The notes: generated by a model not told the origin, from the letters alone. Counted from the stretch's first letter, positions 7,350 to 15,318 are shown. The stretch is 20,962 nucleotides of DNA from Chitinophagales bacterium (GCA_016777395.1 JADHRO010000007.1:1-20962); one strand, 5' to 3'. Made by a program: numbers and translations.

Positions 7350-8282
7350 ATGAAAAAATTTATATTTTTAGTGCTATTTGTTTCACTATTCATCATACTG
7401 GTAGGCGGATATACCGTATTTAGAAAAAATCATTTCGTTTCAAAAGAAGCCACTATACAGAAATATAAATACCCTAATTCTCAATTCGTAGATTGGGAAG
7501 GCATTAAAGTTCATTTGACCGAACAAGGAAGCGGAAATACAAGTGTAGTATTGATTCATGGTTTGGGTGGCGCAATGCACGAATTTAAACCATTAGCAGA
7601 GCGATTGGCAAAGAATTATCATGTGGTAAGTTTCGATTTGCCCGGATTTGGCCTAAGCGATGCCCCCTCACATACAACTGATATACAGGCAGTATACAGA
7701 GATTTTATGGGTTTTATTTTAGATAACTACATCAAAGACACCTGTTACCTTATTGGAAACTCTATGGGTGGAATGATAGCTTGGAATACCGCTCTTAATA
7801 AAATGAAAAAAATTCAAAAGTTAGTGCTACTTGCTCCAGCGGGATATGATATGGTTCAAATTGCAGAGAAAAACGCGGAGTGGATTAACCAGCCAATCAT
7901 TCGTTTTTTATTGGCTAAAGGCGCTGCACGGTTTATTGCAAAGAGTAATGTCAAAATGTGTTTCTATGATGATGAGCATATCGATCCTGAACTTTATGAT
8001 AGGAAGTACGGGATGATGAATAAGGTGGGTAATTTAGAGTATCTCAAACAAATAGCTGGTTATAAAAACTTTATGGATACAAGTGCCATTAAGCAGATAG
8101 TTACACCTACCCTATTAATTTGGGGTACGGAAGATGAAATCATCCCTTTTAGTCATGCTGAACGATTTAACCGAGATCTACCTAATTGTACTTTCTTGAC
8201 GTACAACAATTGTGGCCATGCTCCTATGCTAGAGGAACTAGATAAGTGTACTGCCGATATTCTTAAGTTCTTCGATATTTAG
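7350..8282 (+). CDS. Alpha/beta hydrolase, membrane-anchored or secreted
   Basis: A 310-residue alpha/beta-fold hydrolase. Residues 4-23 form a hydrophobic N-terminal segment, so the enzyme is likely anchored in or exported across the inner membrane. The fold signatures are the oxyanion-hole HGLGG (70-74), FDLPGFGLSD (95-104), the nucleophile elbow GNSMGG with Ser138, Asp262 in WGTEDEIIPF, and His290 in NNCGHAPMLEE: a complete catalytic triad. Substrate could be an ester, a lactone or a C-C bond as in meta-cleavage hydrolases (MhpC-like); the operon with fumarylacetoacetase suggests a carbon-carbon or ester substrate from aromatic catabolism, but the membrane segment argues for an envelope role. 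It is the last gene of the operon, followed by a strong inverted repeat. Confidence 0.92.
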   Translation: MKKFIFLVLFVSLFIILVGGYTVFRKNHFVSKEATIQKYKYPNSQFVDWEGIKVHLTEQGSGNTSVVLIHGLGGAMHEFKPLAERLAKNYHVVSFDLPGFGLSDAPSHTTDIQAVYRDFMGFILDNYIKDTCYLIGNSMGGMIAWNTALNKMKKIQKLVLLAPAGYDMVQIAEKNAEWINQPIIRFLLAKGAARFIAKSNVKMCFYDDEHIDPELYDRKYGMMNKVGNLEYLKQIAGYKNFMDTSAIKQIVTPTLLIWGTEDEIIPFSHAERFNRDLPNCTFLTYNNCGHAPMLEELDKCTADILKFFDI

Positions 8283-8284
8283 TA

Positions 8285-8334
8285 CACGAGACCCTTTCAA
8301 GTCCTCTTGAAAGGATTATAAAGGTGATGTCGTG
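8285..8334 (+). terminator. Hairpin after the FAH operon, probable terminator
   Basis: CCTTTCAAG (8293-8301) and CTTGAAAGG (8306-8314) form a perfect 9-bp stem with a TCCT loop, 11 bases past the hydrolase stop. Flanking CACGA (8285-8289) and TCGTG (8330-8334) can also pair. No T tract follows, so it is either a weak terminator or an RNA 3'-end stabiliser. Confidence 0.55.
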
Positions 8335-8492
8335 CAAAAAAAATCGCGTTTGTTAGGATAACCTGAAAAAAATCGAGAAAGTAGCAGAATCATCCTTGTC
8401 TCGGGACACCTTGTAATTAATAGAATGAATTTAGGGGTTAACACCTTAAAGAGCTTAAACAATTGTGAATAAAATCTTACTTTTACACTACT

Positions 8493-9518
8493 ATGGGAAA
8501 AATGAAAACACCACTTACCGAGTTACTAAATATTAAGTACCCAATCATCCTTGCTCCTATGTTTTTAGTGAGTAATGAAGAAATGAGTATTGAAGCAATA
8601 AAAGCAGGCATTGCGCCTTGTATTCCAGCCTTAAATTGGAGAAAGGATGAGCAAATGCGTTCAGGTCTCAAAGAAATCAGAGAAAAAGCTGGAGGTCCCA
8701 TAGGAATTAACTTGATTGTAAATAAATCAAATATCCATTACAAACGACAATTAGCCACCTGTGTAGATATGAAAGTTGATTTTATTATCACGTCTTTAGG
8801 ATCACCTGAAGAAGTAATTAATCAATGTAAGCCACATGGCATTAAAGTGTTTTGTGACGTGGTTGATGTAGCCTACGCAGTAAAAGTTGAAAAACTAGGA
8901 GCGGATGCCGTTATTGCCGTGAATAAAGAAGCAGGCGGTCACGCGGGCCCCATGATGAGTGCAGAACTCATTCCTTTATTAAAATCAAAAATAAACATCC
9001 CCGTCATTTCAGCTGGAGGCGTTGGAGATGGAGCCGGAATCTGGAAGAGAATCAATCAAGATGGCGCTGTTGGCGTGAGTATGGGCAGTATTTACATTGC
9101 AACTCCTGAAGCTCCTGTATCTGAAGAATATAAGCAAGCATGCGTGGATTATGGCGCAGATGACATCGTCTTGACAACTAAAATTTCGGGTTCACCATGT
9201 ACCGTAATTAACACCCCTTATGTGCAAGAAGTAGGAACGAAACAAAACTGGTTTGAGAAGTTCTTAAGCAAGAATAAAAAGCTCAAGAAGTATGTGAAAA
9301 TGCTCACCTTCTATAAAGGTATGAAGTCGGTAGAAAAAGCTGCATTCACTTCAACTTATGAAACCGTATGGTGCGCAGGTCCTTCCATCGAATATACTAA
9401 AGCCATTCGATCGGTTAAAGAAATTACAGAAGAACTTGTGCAACAATACCATGGAGTAAGCTCAAGTGAAGAGAAGAAGAAATACGCTATGGAAAATTCT
9501 GTAGTAAGACGAAACTAA
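8493..9518 (+). CDS. Nitronate monooxygenase (2-nitropropane dioxygenase family)
   Basis: A 341-residue FMN-dependent TIM-barrel oxidoreductase of the nitronate monooxygenase family, which oxidises alkyl nitronates such as propionate-3-nitronate; the FabK enoyl-ACP reductases share this fold. Visible features are the N-terminal KYPIILAPM (15-23), GINLIVNKSN (71-80), the catalytic-type histidine His150 in NKEAGGHAGP, and the phosphate-binding ISAGGVGDGAGI (172-183) followed by GAVGVSMGS (191-199). A lysine-rich helix (about 253-275) and a C-terminal tail are also present. The start at 8493 is the first ATG; an alternative ATG three codons on (8502) is equally possible. A near -7 sequence TACTTTTA lies at 8478-8485. 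The gene is followed after 21 bases by the sterol-reductase-like gene, likely in one transcript. The true substrate is unknown. Confidence 0.88.
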   Translation: MGKMKTPLTELLNIKYPIILAPMFLVSNEEMSIEAIKAGIAPCIPALNWRKDEQMRSGLKEIREKAGGPIGINLIVNKSNIHYKRQLATCVDMKVDFIITSLGSPEEVINQCKPHGIKVFCDVVDVAYAVKVEKLGADAVIAVNKEAGGHAGPMMSAELIPLLKSKINIPVISAGGVGDGAGIWKRINQDGAVGVSMGSIYIATPEAPVSEEYKQACVDYGADDIVLTTKISGSPCTVINTPYVQEVGTKQNWFEKFLSKNKKLKKYVKMLTFYKGMKSVEKAAFTSTYETVWCAGPSIEYTKAIRSVKEITEELVQQYHGVSSSEEKKKYAMENSVVRRN

Positions 9519-9539
9519 CAGTAAAAAAATAAAGCACTT

Positions 9540-10619
9540 ATGGAAAATTTCTTAGGATTTATAGCCCCTGGAATTGTATACGCCTATATATTCATTTTAA
9601 ATGCCATCTTACCTGGACGTTGGGTGATCGGCTACGTGACCAAAACTGGTACTGATGAAAAGCTAAAATATCGTCTTAATGGCTTACTCGTCTTATTTGT
9701 CACGATTGCAACTTGGGCTGGACTTTGTTACACAGAATTTTTAGCTTGGGATTGGTTTTATACTGTACGCTGGCCTGCCTTGTTTGGAGCCATATTTTTC
9801 GGTTTAGCTTTTTCATTCGCGATTGTAATCCCTTATTCTAAAGTTAAAAACTCTTTTTTATCGGACTTCTATTTAGGTAGATTAGAAAATCCGCAATTAT
9901 GGGGAGGAAGAATAGATGCGAAGATGTGGCTTTATTTGATTGGGGCTATCATGCTAGCTATAAATATATACAGCTTTGCGGCTCATCACTACCTCTTGCA
10001 TGGTTCAGCATCCAATATTGGACTATTTGTTGGTGTTGGTCTGTTGTCTTATTTTATCGTAGACTATCTTACATTTGAAGAGGTTCATCTCTATACCTAT
10101 GATATTTTTGCGGAAAGAGTAGGGTTTAAATTAGGCTGGGGATGCATAGCCTTCTACCCTTTCTTTTACACTATTCCATTTTGGTCAACTGCAGTGCTGT
10201 CTAGCCCTAATCAACCAACTTGGCTGATAGCTTTGGGTGCTCTTGTGTTTTTTAGTAGCTGGGGACTATCAAGAGGTGCAAACATGCAGAAATACTTTTT
10301 TAAACGAGACCCTACAAAGTCTTTTTTAGGAATTCAACCAGAAACAATAACAGATGGCAATCGAACACTTTTGGTGAATGGATTTTGGGGCTTGAGTAGA
10401 CACATTAATTACCTTGGTGAAATAGGTATGGCATCGGGCATTGTAATCGCTGTTGGACATATACTTTTACCTTGGCCATGGTTATATCCTTTGTATTATG
10501 TCGCCTTATTATTCCCAAGACAAATGGATGATGATAAACGTTGTGCAGCTAAATATGGTCCGCTTTGGGATGAATATTTGAAGAAAGTTCCTTATCGAAT
10601 TATTCCAAAAATTTATTAA
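9540..10619 (+). CDS. ERG4/ERG24 (sterol C14/C24/C7 reductase) family membrane protein
   Basis: A 359-residue polytopic membrane protein with about nine to ten hydrophobic segments. It carries the defining blocks of the eukaryotic sterol reductase family (Erg24, lamin B receptor, DHCR7, Erg4). These are DFYLGRLENPQL with D-x-KM (109-129), VDYLTFEEVHLYTYDIF with GFKLGWG (174-201), the NADPH-binding SRGANMQKYFFKRDP (244-258), GFWGLSRHINYLGE (281-294), and the C-terminal DDDKRCAAKYGPLWDEY plus VPYRIIPKIY (330-359). In eukaryotes these enzymes reduce double bonds of sterol intermediates with NADPH. Family membership is seen clearly; the substrate in a bacterium without evident sterol genes nearby is unknown, and a polyprenoid or hopanoid/steroid double bond is only a guess. 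Probably co-transcribed with the nitronate monooxygenase gene. Confidence 0.88.
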   Translation: MENFLGFIAPGIVYAYIFILNAILPGRWVIGYVTKTGTDEKLKYRLNGLLVLFVTIATWAGLCYTEFLAWDWFYTVRWPALFGAIFFGLAFSFAIVIPYSKVKNSFLSDFYLGRLENPQLWGGRIDAKMWLYLIGAIMLAINIYSFAAHHYLLHGSASNIGLFVGVGLLSYFIVDYLTFEEVHLYTYDIFAERVGFKLGWGCIAFYPFFYTIPFWSTAVLSSPNQPTWLIALGALVFFSSWGLSRGANMQKYFFKRDPTKSFLGIQPETITDGNRTLLVNGFWGLSRHINYLGEIGMASGIVIAVGHILLPWPWLYPLYYVALLFPRQMDDDKRCAAKYGPLWDEYLKKVPYRIIPKIY

Positions 10620-10639
10620 ATACTAAAAGTTTAATCGCG

Positions 10640-10665
10640 AGTACTTAAGTGCTATTTCTTTTTAT
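10640..10665 (+). terminator. Weak hairpin with T-rich tail after the sterol-reductase-like gene
   Basis: AGTAC (10640-10644) and GTGCT (10649-10653) can form a 5-bp RNA stem including one G-U pair around a TTAA loop, followed by ATTTCTTTTTAT. It resembles a weak intrinsic terminator 20 bases past the stop codon. Confidence 0.35.
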
Positions 10666-10782
10666 GCAAGTTTTAACATAATTCTTACTATTCAAAGCTT
10701 TATTAATTGAATGATTGTTAAGTTGAAAGTTGGTGATAAGAAGGTAATTTAAACAAATGCACGCAAACTTATTCAAGCTTTT

Positions 10783-10790
10783 TATCTTCG
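10783..10790 (+). promoter_or_regulatory. Candidate -7 box of the CDP-alcohol phosphatidyltransferase gene
   Basis: TATCTTCG differs in one base from the TAnnTTTG consensus and is followed by TGCATC. It ends 19 bases before the ATG at 10810, the same spacing as the csp and typA boxes. No -33 element is clear. Confidence 0.4.
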
Positions 10791-10809
10791 TGCATCAAAT
10801 AACCCCCTA

Positions 10810-11577
10810 ATGGCCAAACTCCCCAAGCAATATCAATTTATAGATCTGTCTGATTATGGTCGATTCATTGCGAGGTATATTGCATCAGCGTTAAAAAACA
10901 CGTCCATCACCCCTATTCATGTAACTTCCTGGTTTATTGCTTCCGGTTTATTGGCAATCCTGTGTATACTTAACAACTATTTTATTCTAGCAGCATGTTT
11001 TCTAATACTAAAATCAATTTTAGACGCCGCAGACGGAGAGCTTTCTCGATTGAAAAACACGCCATCATACGTAGGAAGATACTACGATTCAATTGCTGAT
11101 ATAATATTGAATTTTCTTTTTTTACTTACTATTTGGTACATCAATGACAGCTCACTATTGTTAATGATTTTAGCTTTCATTGGCATCCAGTTGCAGGGAA
11201 CTTTATACAATTATTACTATGTGATATTACGGAATAACGTGGACGGGGATACAACTAGTCGAATATTCGAAGATCACATTCCCATTGCTTTTAAAGGTGA
11301 AACTCAACACGCAGTGCAAATCTTTTATAAGGTTTACAACTTCCTGTATATCCCTTTCGATAAAGTCATTTATCTAATGGACCAAGATGCGATGCACAGC
11401 AAAAATTTTCCAGGATGGTTTATGACCTTGCTATCCACTTTTGGACTTGGTTTCCAAATCCTTGTCATTGCTATTTTATTAGTTCTGCATCTAGAGATTT
11501 ATGTGATTCCCTTTTTTATCGTTTATTCTTTTATGATTTTTGTTTTTATAGGTATTCGGAGATATTCGTTAAAATAA
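10810..11577 (+). CDS. CDP-alcohol phosphatidyltransferase family protein
   Basis: A 255-residue integral membrane enzyme that transfers a phosphoalcohol group between a CDP-linked donor and an acceptor alcohol in lipid synthesis. The family motif D-x2-D-G-x2-A-R-x8/9-G-x3-D-x3-D is present as DAADGELSR (72-80) with Gly89, Asp93 and Asp97 in GRYYDSIAD. All four metal-binding aspartates and the arginine are kept; the usual alanine before the arginine is serine here. Hydrophobic segments fit about six helices. The product (phosphatidylinositol, phosphatidylglycerol phosphate, an inositol phosphate or another head group) cannot be told. The gene has its own upstream region and converges with the SDR gene, 13 bases apart. 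Confidence 0.9.
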   Translation: MAKLPKQYQFIDLSDYGRFIARYIASALKNTSITPIHVTSWFIASGLLAILCILNNYFILAACFLILKSILDAADGELSRLKNTPSYVGRYYDSIADIILNFLFLLTIWYINDSSLLLMILAFIGIQLQGTLYNYYYVILRNNVDGDTTSRIFEDHIPIAFKGETQHAVQIFYKVYNFLYIPFDKVIYLMDQDAMHSKNFPGWFMTLLSTFGLGFQILVIAILLVLHLEIYVIPFFIVYSFMIFVFIGIRRYSLK

Positions 11578-11590
11578 ATCCTTAAGGACA

Positions 11591-12388
11591 TTATAACTCG
11601 TACATCTTTCTTGTGGTATCGCCCATAATTTTAATAGCTAATTTACGGGGTAAAACACGATGCATAATGAAGCTAGCAAGACGATTAGCAAAGCCAGTTA
11701 TTATTCGAGGTTGTTTTCCCAGTTTCTCAAAACACTCCGCTACAACTTCCTCAGGAGTCTGAACTTTTGGCTCTATCAAACCTGCCTTTTTCGGTTGAGT
11801 ATTTAAGAAATTTGGACTGGAAGTGGCGCCCGCTACACAAGCTATCACATCTACCCCCTTATTCTTCCATTCATACCATAAACTTTCTGCAAGAATGGTG
11901 TCAAATGCTTTGGTAGCGGCATAAGTCGACAAATAACCTGCACCCTGAAGACCGGCCAAGGAACCCATCAAGACAATTGCTCCTCGTTTTCTCAAGAGCA
12001 TTTTTGTTCCTAAGTCCTGAACCATACTTAATGGAGTCATTATGTTTGTTCTAGCTATTTGCAAATGGTGTTCCGTGTCATTTTTTTCAAAAGCACCTAT
12101 ATAGGATAAGCCAGCATTATATATAAAAACATCAATATCATATTGATCAACGGCATGAAGTAAAGATTCTGCTGCATCCACTGCAGATAAATCACAAGAA
12201 ATGATCTGCACACTTACCTTATATTTCTCCTCTATTTCTTTAGCTAAAGCCGCCAAGGGATCTATCCGTCGAGCTACGATAAGCAAATCCAATCCACACA
12301 TCGCTAAGTGTTTTGCAAATGCGGCACCTATACCCTCTGATGCTCCAGCAATTAAGGCCGTTTTGCCATATTTCATTAGTAAACTCAT
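11591..12388 (-). CDS. Short-chain dehydrogenase/reductase (SDR)
   Basis: A 265-residue classical SDR using NAD(P)H on an unknown carbonyl or alcohol. The Rossmann motif GASEGIG (15-21), NAG (91-93), structural Asn115, catalytic Ser143 and the Tyr156-x3-Lys160 pair in STYAATKAF are all present with normal spacing. Arg40-Arg41 after the second beta strand suggests NADP(H) preference. The C-terminal part (about 225-265) resembles SDRs with a hydrophobic tail that may touch membranes. The annotated start is the first ATG (12388); ATG 12376 (MKYGKTAL) is a serious alternative because a -7-like box at 12393-12400 would start transcription almost on top of the first ATG. The gene is divergent from the HPF gene. 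Confidence 0.93.
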   Translation of the reverse strand: MSLLMKYGKTALIAGASEGIGAAFAKHLAMCGLDLLIVARRIDPLAALAKEIEEKYKVSVQIISCDLSAVDAAESLLHAVDQYDIDVFIYNAGLSYIGAFEKNDTEHHLQIARTNIMTPLSMVQDLGTKMLLRKRGAIVLMGSLAGLQGAGYLSTYAATKAFDTILAESLWYEWKNKGVDVIACVAGATSSPNFLNTQPKKAGLIEPKVQTPEEVVAECFEKLGKQPRIITGFANRLASFIMHRVLPRKLAIKIMGDTTRKMYEL

Positions 12389-12392
12389 CAGA

Positions 12393-12400
12393 TAAAGATA
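12393..12400 (-). promoter_or_regulatory. Candidate -7 box of the SDR gene
   Basis: On the minus strand TATCTTTA is one base from TAnnTTTG; a TTG lies 23 bases upstream (12424-12426), slightly more than the usual -33 spacing. If used, transcription begins near 12386. Confidence 0.35.
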
Positions 12401-12443
12401 CGCGGAAAAATAAAAGACTGCTCCAATTATCCATAGATTCTCG

Positions 12444-12451
12444 TATCTTTA
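12444..12451 (+). promoter_or_regulatory. Candidate -7 box of the HPF-like gene
   Basis: TATCTTTA, one base from consensus, lies 61 bases before the ATG at 12513. The same eight-base sequence occurs on the opposite strand at 12393-12400 for the SDR gene. No -33 TTG was found. Confidence 0.35.
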
Positions 12452-12512
12452 GAATATGTCGTTAATCCATACAGAGATTTAACTTAGTCTAAAAAAGAAA
12501 ATAAATTATACG

Positions 12513-12818
12513 ATGAATATTCAATTGAACACAGATAAAAATATCGAAGGGCACGAAAGATTAGAACTCTACATTAATAGTTTGGTCAAAGATAAAATGT
12601 CGCGATTTGCGGATCATCTGACGCGTATAGAAATTCATCTTTCTGATGAAAATGCTGCAAAAGAAGGACCTGAAGATAAGAAGTGTGTGATGGAAGCAAG
12701 ACCAAAAAACATGCAGCCGATTGTTGTAAGTTGCCATGCAGATACAATAGAAAAATCTATTACGATAGGAATAGGTAAACTCAAAACAGCTTTGGAATCT
12801 CGAATTAATCGCTCGTAA
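12513..12818 (+). CDS. HPF/RaiA family ribosome hibernation factor, short form
   Basis: A 101-residue protein resembling the HPF/RaiA (YfiA) family, which binds the 30S decoding region and inactivates ribosomes in stationary phase or cold. The beta-alpha-beta-beta-beta-alpha pattern fits: MNIQLNTDKNIEG strand, amphipathic helix 14-33, RIEIHLSDEN strand (38-47), KCVMEARPKNMQPIVVSCHADTIEKSI (57-83) and a C-terminal helix 84-99 with positive charges. It lacks the extra C-terminal dimerisation domain of long HPF (about 180-200 residues). Some short family members outside the canonical set have no tested role. It stands alone, divergent from the SDR gene and convergent with the TonB receptor gene 20 bases away. 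Confidence 0.85.
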   Translation: MNIQLNTDKNIEGHERLELYINSLVKDKMSRFADHLTRIEIHLSDENAAKEGPEDKKCVMEARPKNMQPIVVSCHADTIEKSITIGIGKLKTALESRINRS

Positions 12819-12838
12819 AAAGTATGAATAAGGATTTT

Positions 12839-15247
12839 CTAAAAACTTACCTTCCCTGAAAGAATAAAATTTCTACCAGCAGCGGCAATGCCACTGCTGT
12901 AAGATTTATACCGTAAATCTAGAATGTTTTCCATGCCTGCACTAATACTAAAGTTTTTATTTAAACGATAAGAGGTCTTTAAATTAAGCGTAGCCCAAGC
13001 TGGAGAGAATGGATTACCGTCCTCATCAATAGCATAAAGATATTCTTTACCTTTCTCCTCTTCCGGTAAATTTTCAAAACTCACCCCTCCGCTAAACAAA
13101 GTATACAAATCTATAAACAAACCCTTATGTTTAAAAGTCAGATGTGCTGCCCCAAACATTGGTGCCGCATGTCTTGAGGCACTTCGTGTGCCATCAGCCA
13201 ACTCCTCCCTACCTCTCTGATAATTGTAAACTGCATTTAAACCAAAACCATGAGGAAGTTTAGCTTCCAAACCCACTTGTGCTCCATAAACATGAGCACT
13301 CGCTGCATTTTGAACGGCCTGTACTTGACTCAATTCCCCCTGGTAAACAATACTGTCTTGTCCATTAAGACTGAAGTCTCGTCTAACCATAGCATTCTGC
13401 AAAAAAGTGTAATAAGTACTTGCATCAATCTTCCAATTATTTTTAACTATTTGCGCAAATCCAATTTCTCCGTTATATACATACTCCGCTTCTAAGTTGG
13501 TGTTAGGGATAACAACAGATCCTGGTTCTGAATCAAATATCTTACCGATATCATCGATGTTAGGCGCTCGAAAACCCGTCGAGAAATTAGCACGAACAGT
13601 CGTATTTGAACTTGGTGTATAAATAGCTCCCATACTGCCTGTTACAGAACCTTTACTTAGATTAGCTTCAGCTTGAGGCAAAGGATAATAAGCCAAGTTA
13701 TTTCTAAAGTCAGCCTCTATTAAGAAATGAGCATATCGCAAACCTGCTTGGATATTAAAATTATCACTTGCCTTAAATTGATAGCTTGTATAAATACCCG
13801 CAGAAGCCCAAGCAGCATTTGGATATCTAGAGGCAGCAACAAAAGCAGCTCCTGAATCGATATTCTTCGTTTCTCCTTCAGAACTCACCACATTATTCAC
13901 GAATTCTGCTCCATAGTAGACTTTGTGCTTACCAAGAAAGGTTTTTACAAAATCAAGGTTTGCAGAGTAGGCGAAAACTTTTTCTTCTTTGGTAGAACGA
14001 ATCAGCTCATTAAAATCACGATCAATTCTACTTTCGTTAAAATACTGATGCGCCAGACGAATATTCATTTCATCAAAAGCTATATTGGTTCTCTTATAAG
14101 CAATTGTTAACTGATTCATCAGCCATTTTTGCGGACCATAGTTCCATTCCGCACTTCTAGGCAAGTCATTCAGATATTGAATATGTCGATCATAACGACC
14201 ATAGCTTGAAGTTTCAGAATAATGAAAAGCATAGGTTAAATCCCAATTTCTATTGGGCTTAAATGCAAGCTTTTGCATCACATTAATCTGCGAGTAGGCA
14301 GTTGGTATTTGTTTTAATGGATCATCATTTGTGATAAGTACGTCCAGACTATCCTTTCTTTGGACATAAAATGGACGTAAATATTCATCAGGACCGTGAC
14401 CTCCCATCTTCAAATCACCAAAATTCGAATAAGTAAAACTCGTTAACATGGCAAGCTTTTTCCATCCCAAGTTAAGGTCAGCATGCGCGCTTATCTCATT
14501 GTTAGCTGAGGCAAATCGAGTTAGTGCATTCCCCTTCGCGTACAACTTATCCTTAGATGAAAACTGAGGAGTCAAAGTAGTGAAACTCATTACACCGCCA
14601 ATTGCATCGCTTCCATAAATTACCGAACCCGGGCCAAACATGATTTCAGTGTTTTCAGTAGCAAAGGCATCTAAGGAAATTACATTTTGAATATTCCCAC
14701 TTCTAAAGATTGCTGTGTTCATTCTTACCCCGTCAACTGAATATAATAGCCGATTAGTAGAAAAACCTCGTATCATCGGACTCCCTCCACCTTGCTGACT
14801 TTTTTGGATAAATACCTCTCCAGAACTGGCTAACAAATCAGCCGTAGTTTGCGGATTTGACAAGACTACATCCTTAGCAGTTATACGAGATATTTTGCCA
14901 GGTATTTCTTTATTACTTTGCCTCCATTTAGTAGCGCTTACCACCACATCATCTAAAGAAAAACTACTTGGCTTAAGCTTAATCTCAAAAAAACGATTTA
15001 GAATTTCCTTGAAGGATATACTCAAATTTTCAAAGCCTACACTTCTAATTTCTATGTTTTCTATATCCAAAAAATCGCTGATATCAGCCTCTCCTTTACC
15101 ATTAGTAATTGCAAATAAAGAAGGGCTATTGCTTGAAATCGTAGCCATCTCTATAGGCTCGTTCGTCTCCTCATTCTCAATTATTAAGGTTTGTGCTTGA
15201 ACCAAACTAGGGATACAAATACTAAATAGAAAAAGAAATCGAATCAC
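12839..15247 (-). CDS. TonB-dependent outer membrane receptor, hemoglobin/heme-receptor-like
   Basis: An 802-residue outer membrane receptor that imports a ligand using the TonB-ExbBD proton motive force. Residues 1-18 are a signal peptide (hydrophobic core, then VQAQ). A carboxypeptidase-regulatory-like beta domain spans about 20-105, then the plug (about 107-228) with SPMIRGFSTNRLLYSVDGVRMN in parts (156-177) and FGPGSVIYGSDAIGGVMSF (204-222). The beta barrel follows and ends in the terminal Phe expected for Bam targeting (SGKVSF). The plug wording and the FRAP box (559-562) with an NTNL box (582-585) resemble hemoglobin/heme receptors, but no histidine lies between the two boxes, unlike proteobacterial HemR. 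Ligand therefore remains uncertain; other metal chelates are possible. A candidate promoter lies at 15319-15326. Confidence 0.93.
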   Translation of the reverse strand: MIRFLFLFSICIPSLVQAQTLIIENEETNEPIEMATISSNSPSLFAITNGKGEADISDFLDIENIEIRSVGFENLSISFKEILNRFFEIKLKPSSFSLDDVVVSATKWRQSNKEIPGKISRITAKDVVLSNPQTTADLLASSGEVFIQKSQQGGGSPMIRGFSTNRLLYSVDGVRMNTAIFRSGNIQNVISLDAFATENTEIMFGPGSVIYGSDAIGGVMSFTTLTPQFSSKDKLYAKGNALTRFASANNEISAHADLNLGWKKLAMLTSFTYSNFGDLKMGGHGPDEYLRPFYVQRKDSLDVLITNDDPLKQIPTAYSQINVMQKLAFKPNRNWDLTYAFHYSETSSYGRYDRHIQYLNDLPRSAEWNYGPQKWLMNQLTIAYKRTNIAFDEMNIRLAHQYFNESRIDRDFNELIRSTKEEKVFAYSANLDFVKTFLGKHKVYYGAEFVNNVVSSEGETKNIDSGAAFVAASRYPNAAWASAGIYTSYQFKASDNFNIQAGLRYAHFLIEADFRNNLAYYPLPQAEANLSKGSVTGSMGAIYTPSSNTTVRANFSTGFRAPNIDDIGKIFDSEPGSVVIPNTNLEAEYVYNGEIGFAQIVKNNWKIDASTYYTFLQNAMVRRDFSLNGQDSIVYQGELSQVQAVQNAASAHVYGAQVGLEAKLPHGFGLNAVYNYQRGREELADGTRSASRHAAPMFGAAHLTFKHKGLFIDLYTLFSGGVSFENLPEEEKGKEYLYAIDEDGNPFSPAWATLNLKTSYRLNKNFSISAGMENILDLRYKSYSSGIAAAGRNFILSGKVSF

Positions 15248-15318
15248 GCTAATTATTAATGTTTATTATGTACAATAGAACTGGAAAACCAACTGGGTCT
15301 CCATCAATATTGGTCAGA

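Noticed and set aside
11579..11588. 10-bp palindrome TCCTTAAGGA between convergent CDP-alcohol transferase and SDR genes
   Set aside because: Too short to form a stable RNA hairpin (three pairs around a TTAA loop) and likely chance.
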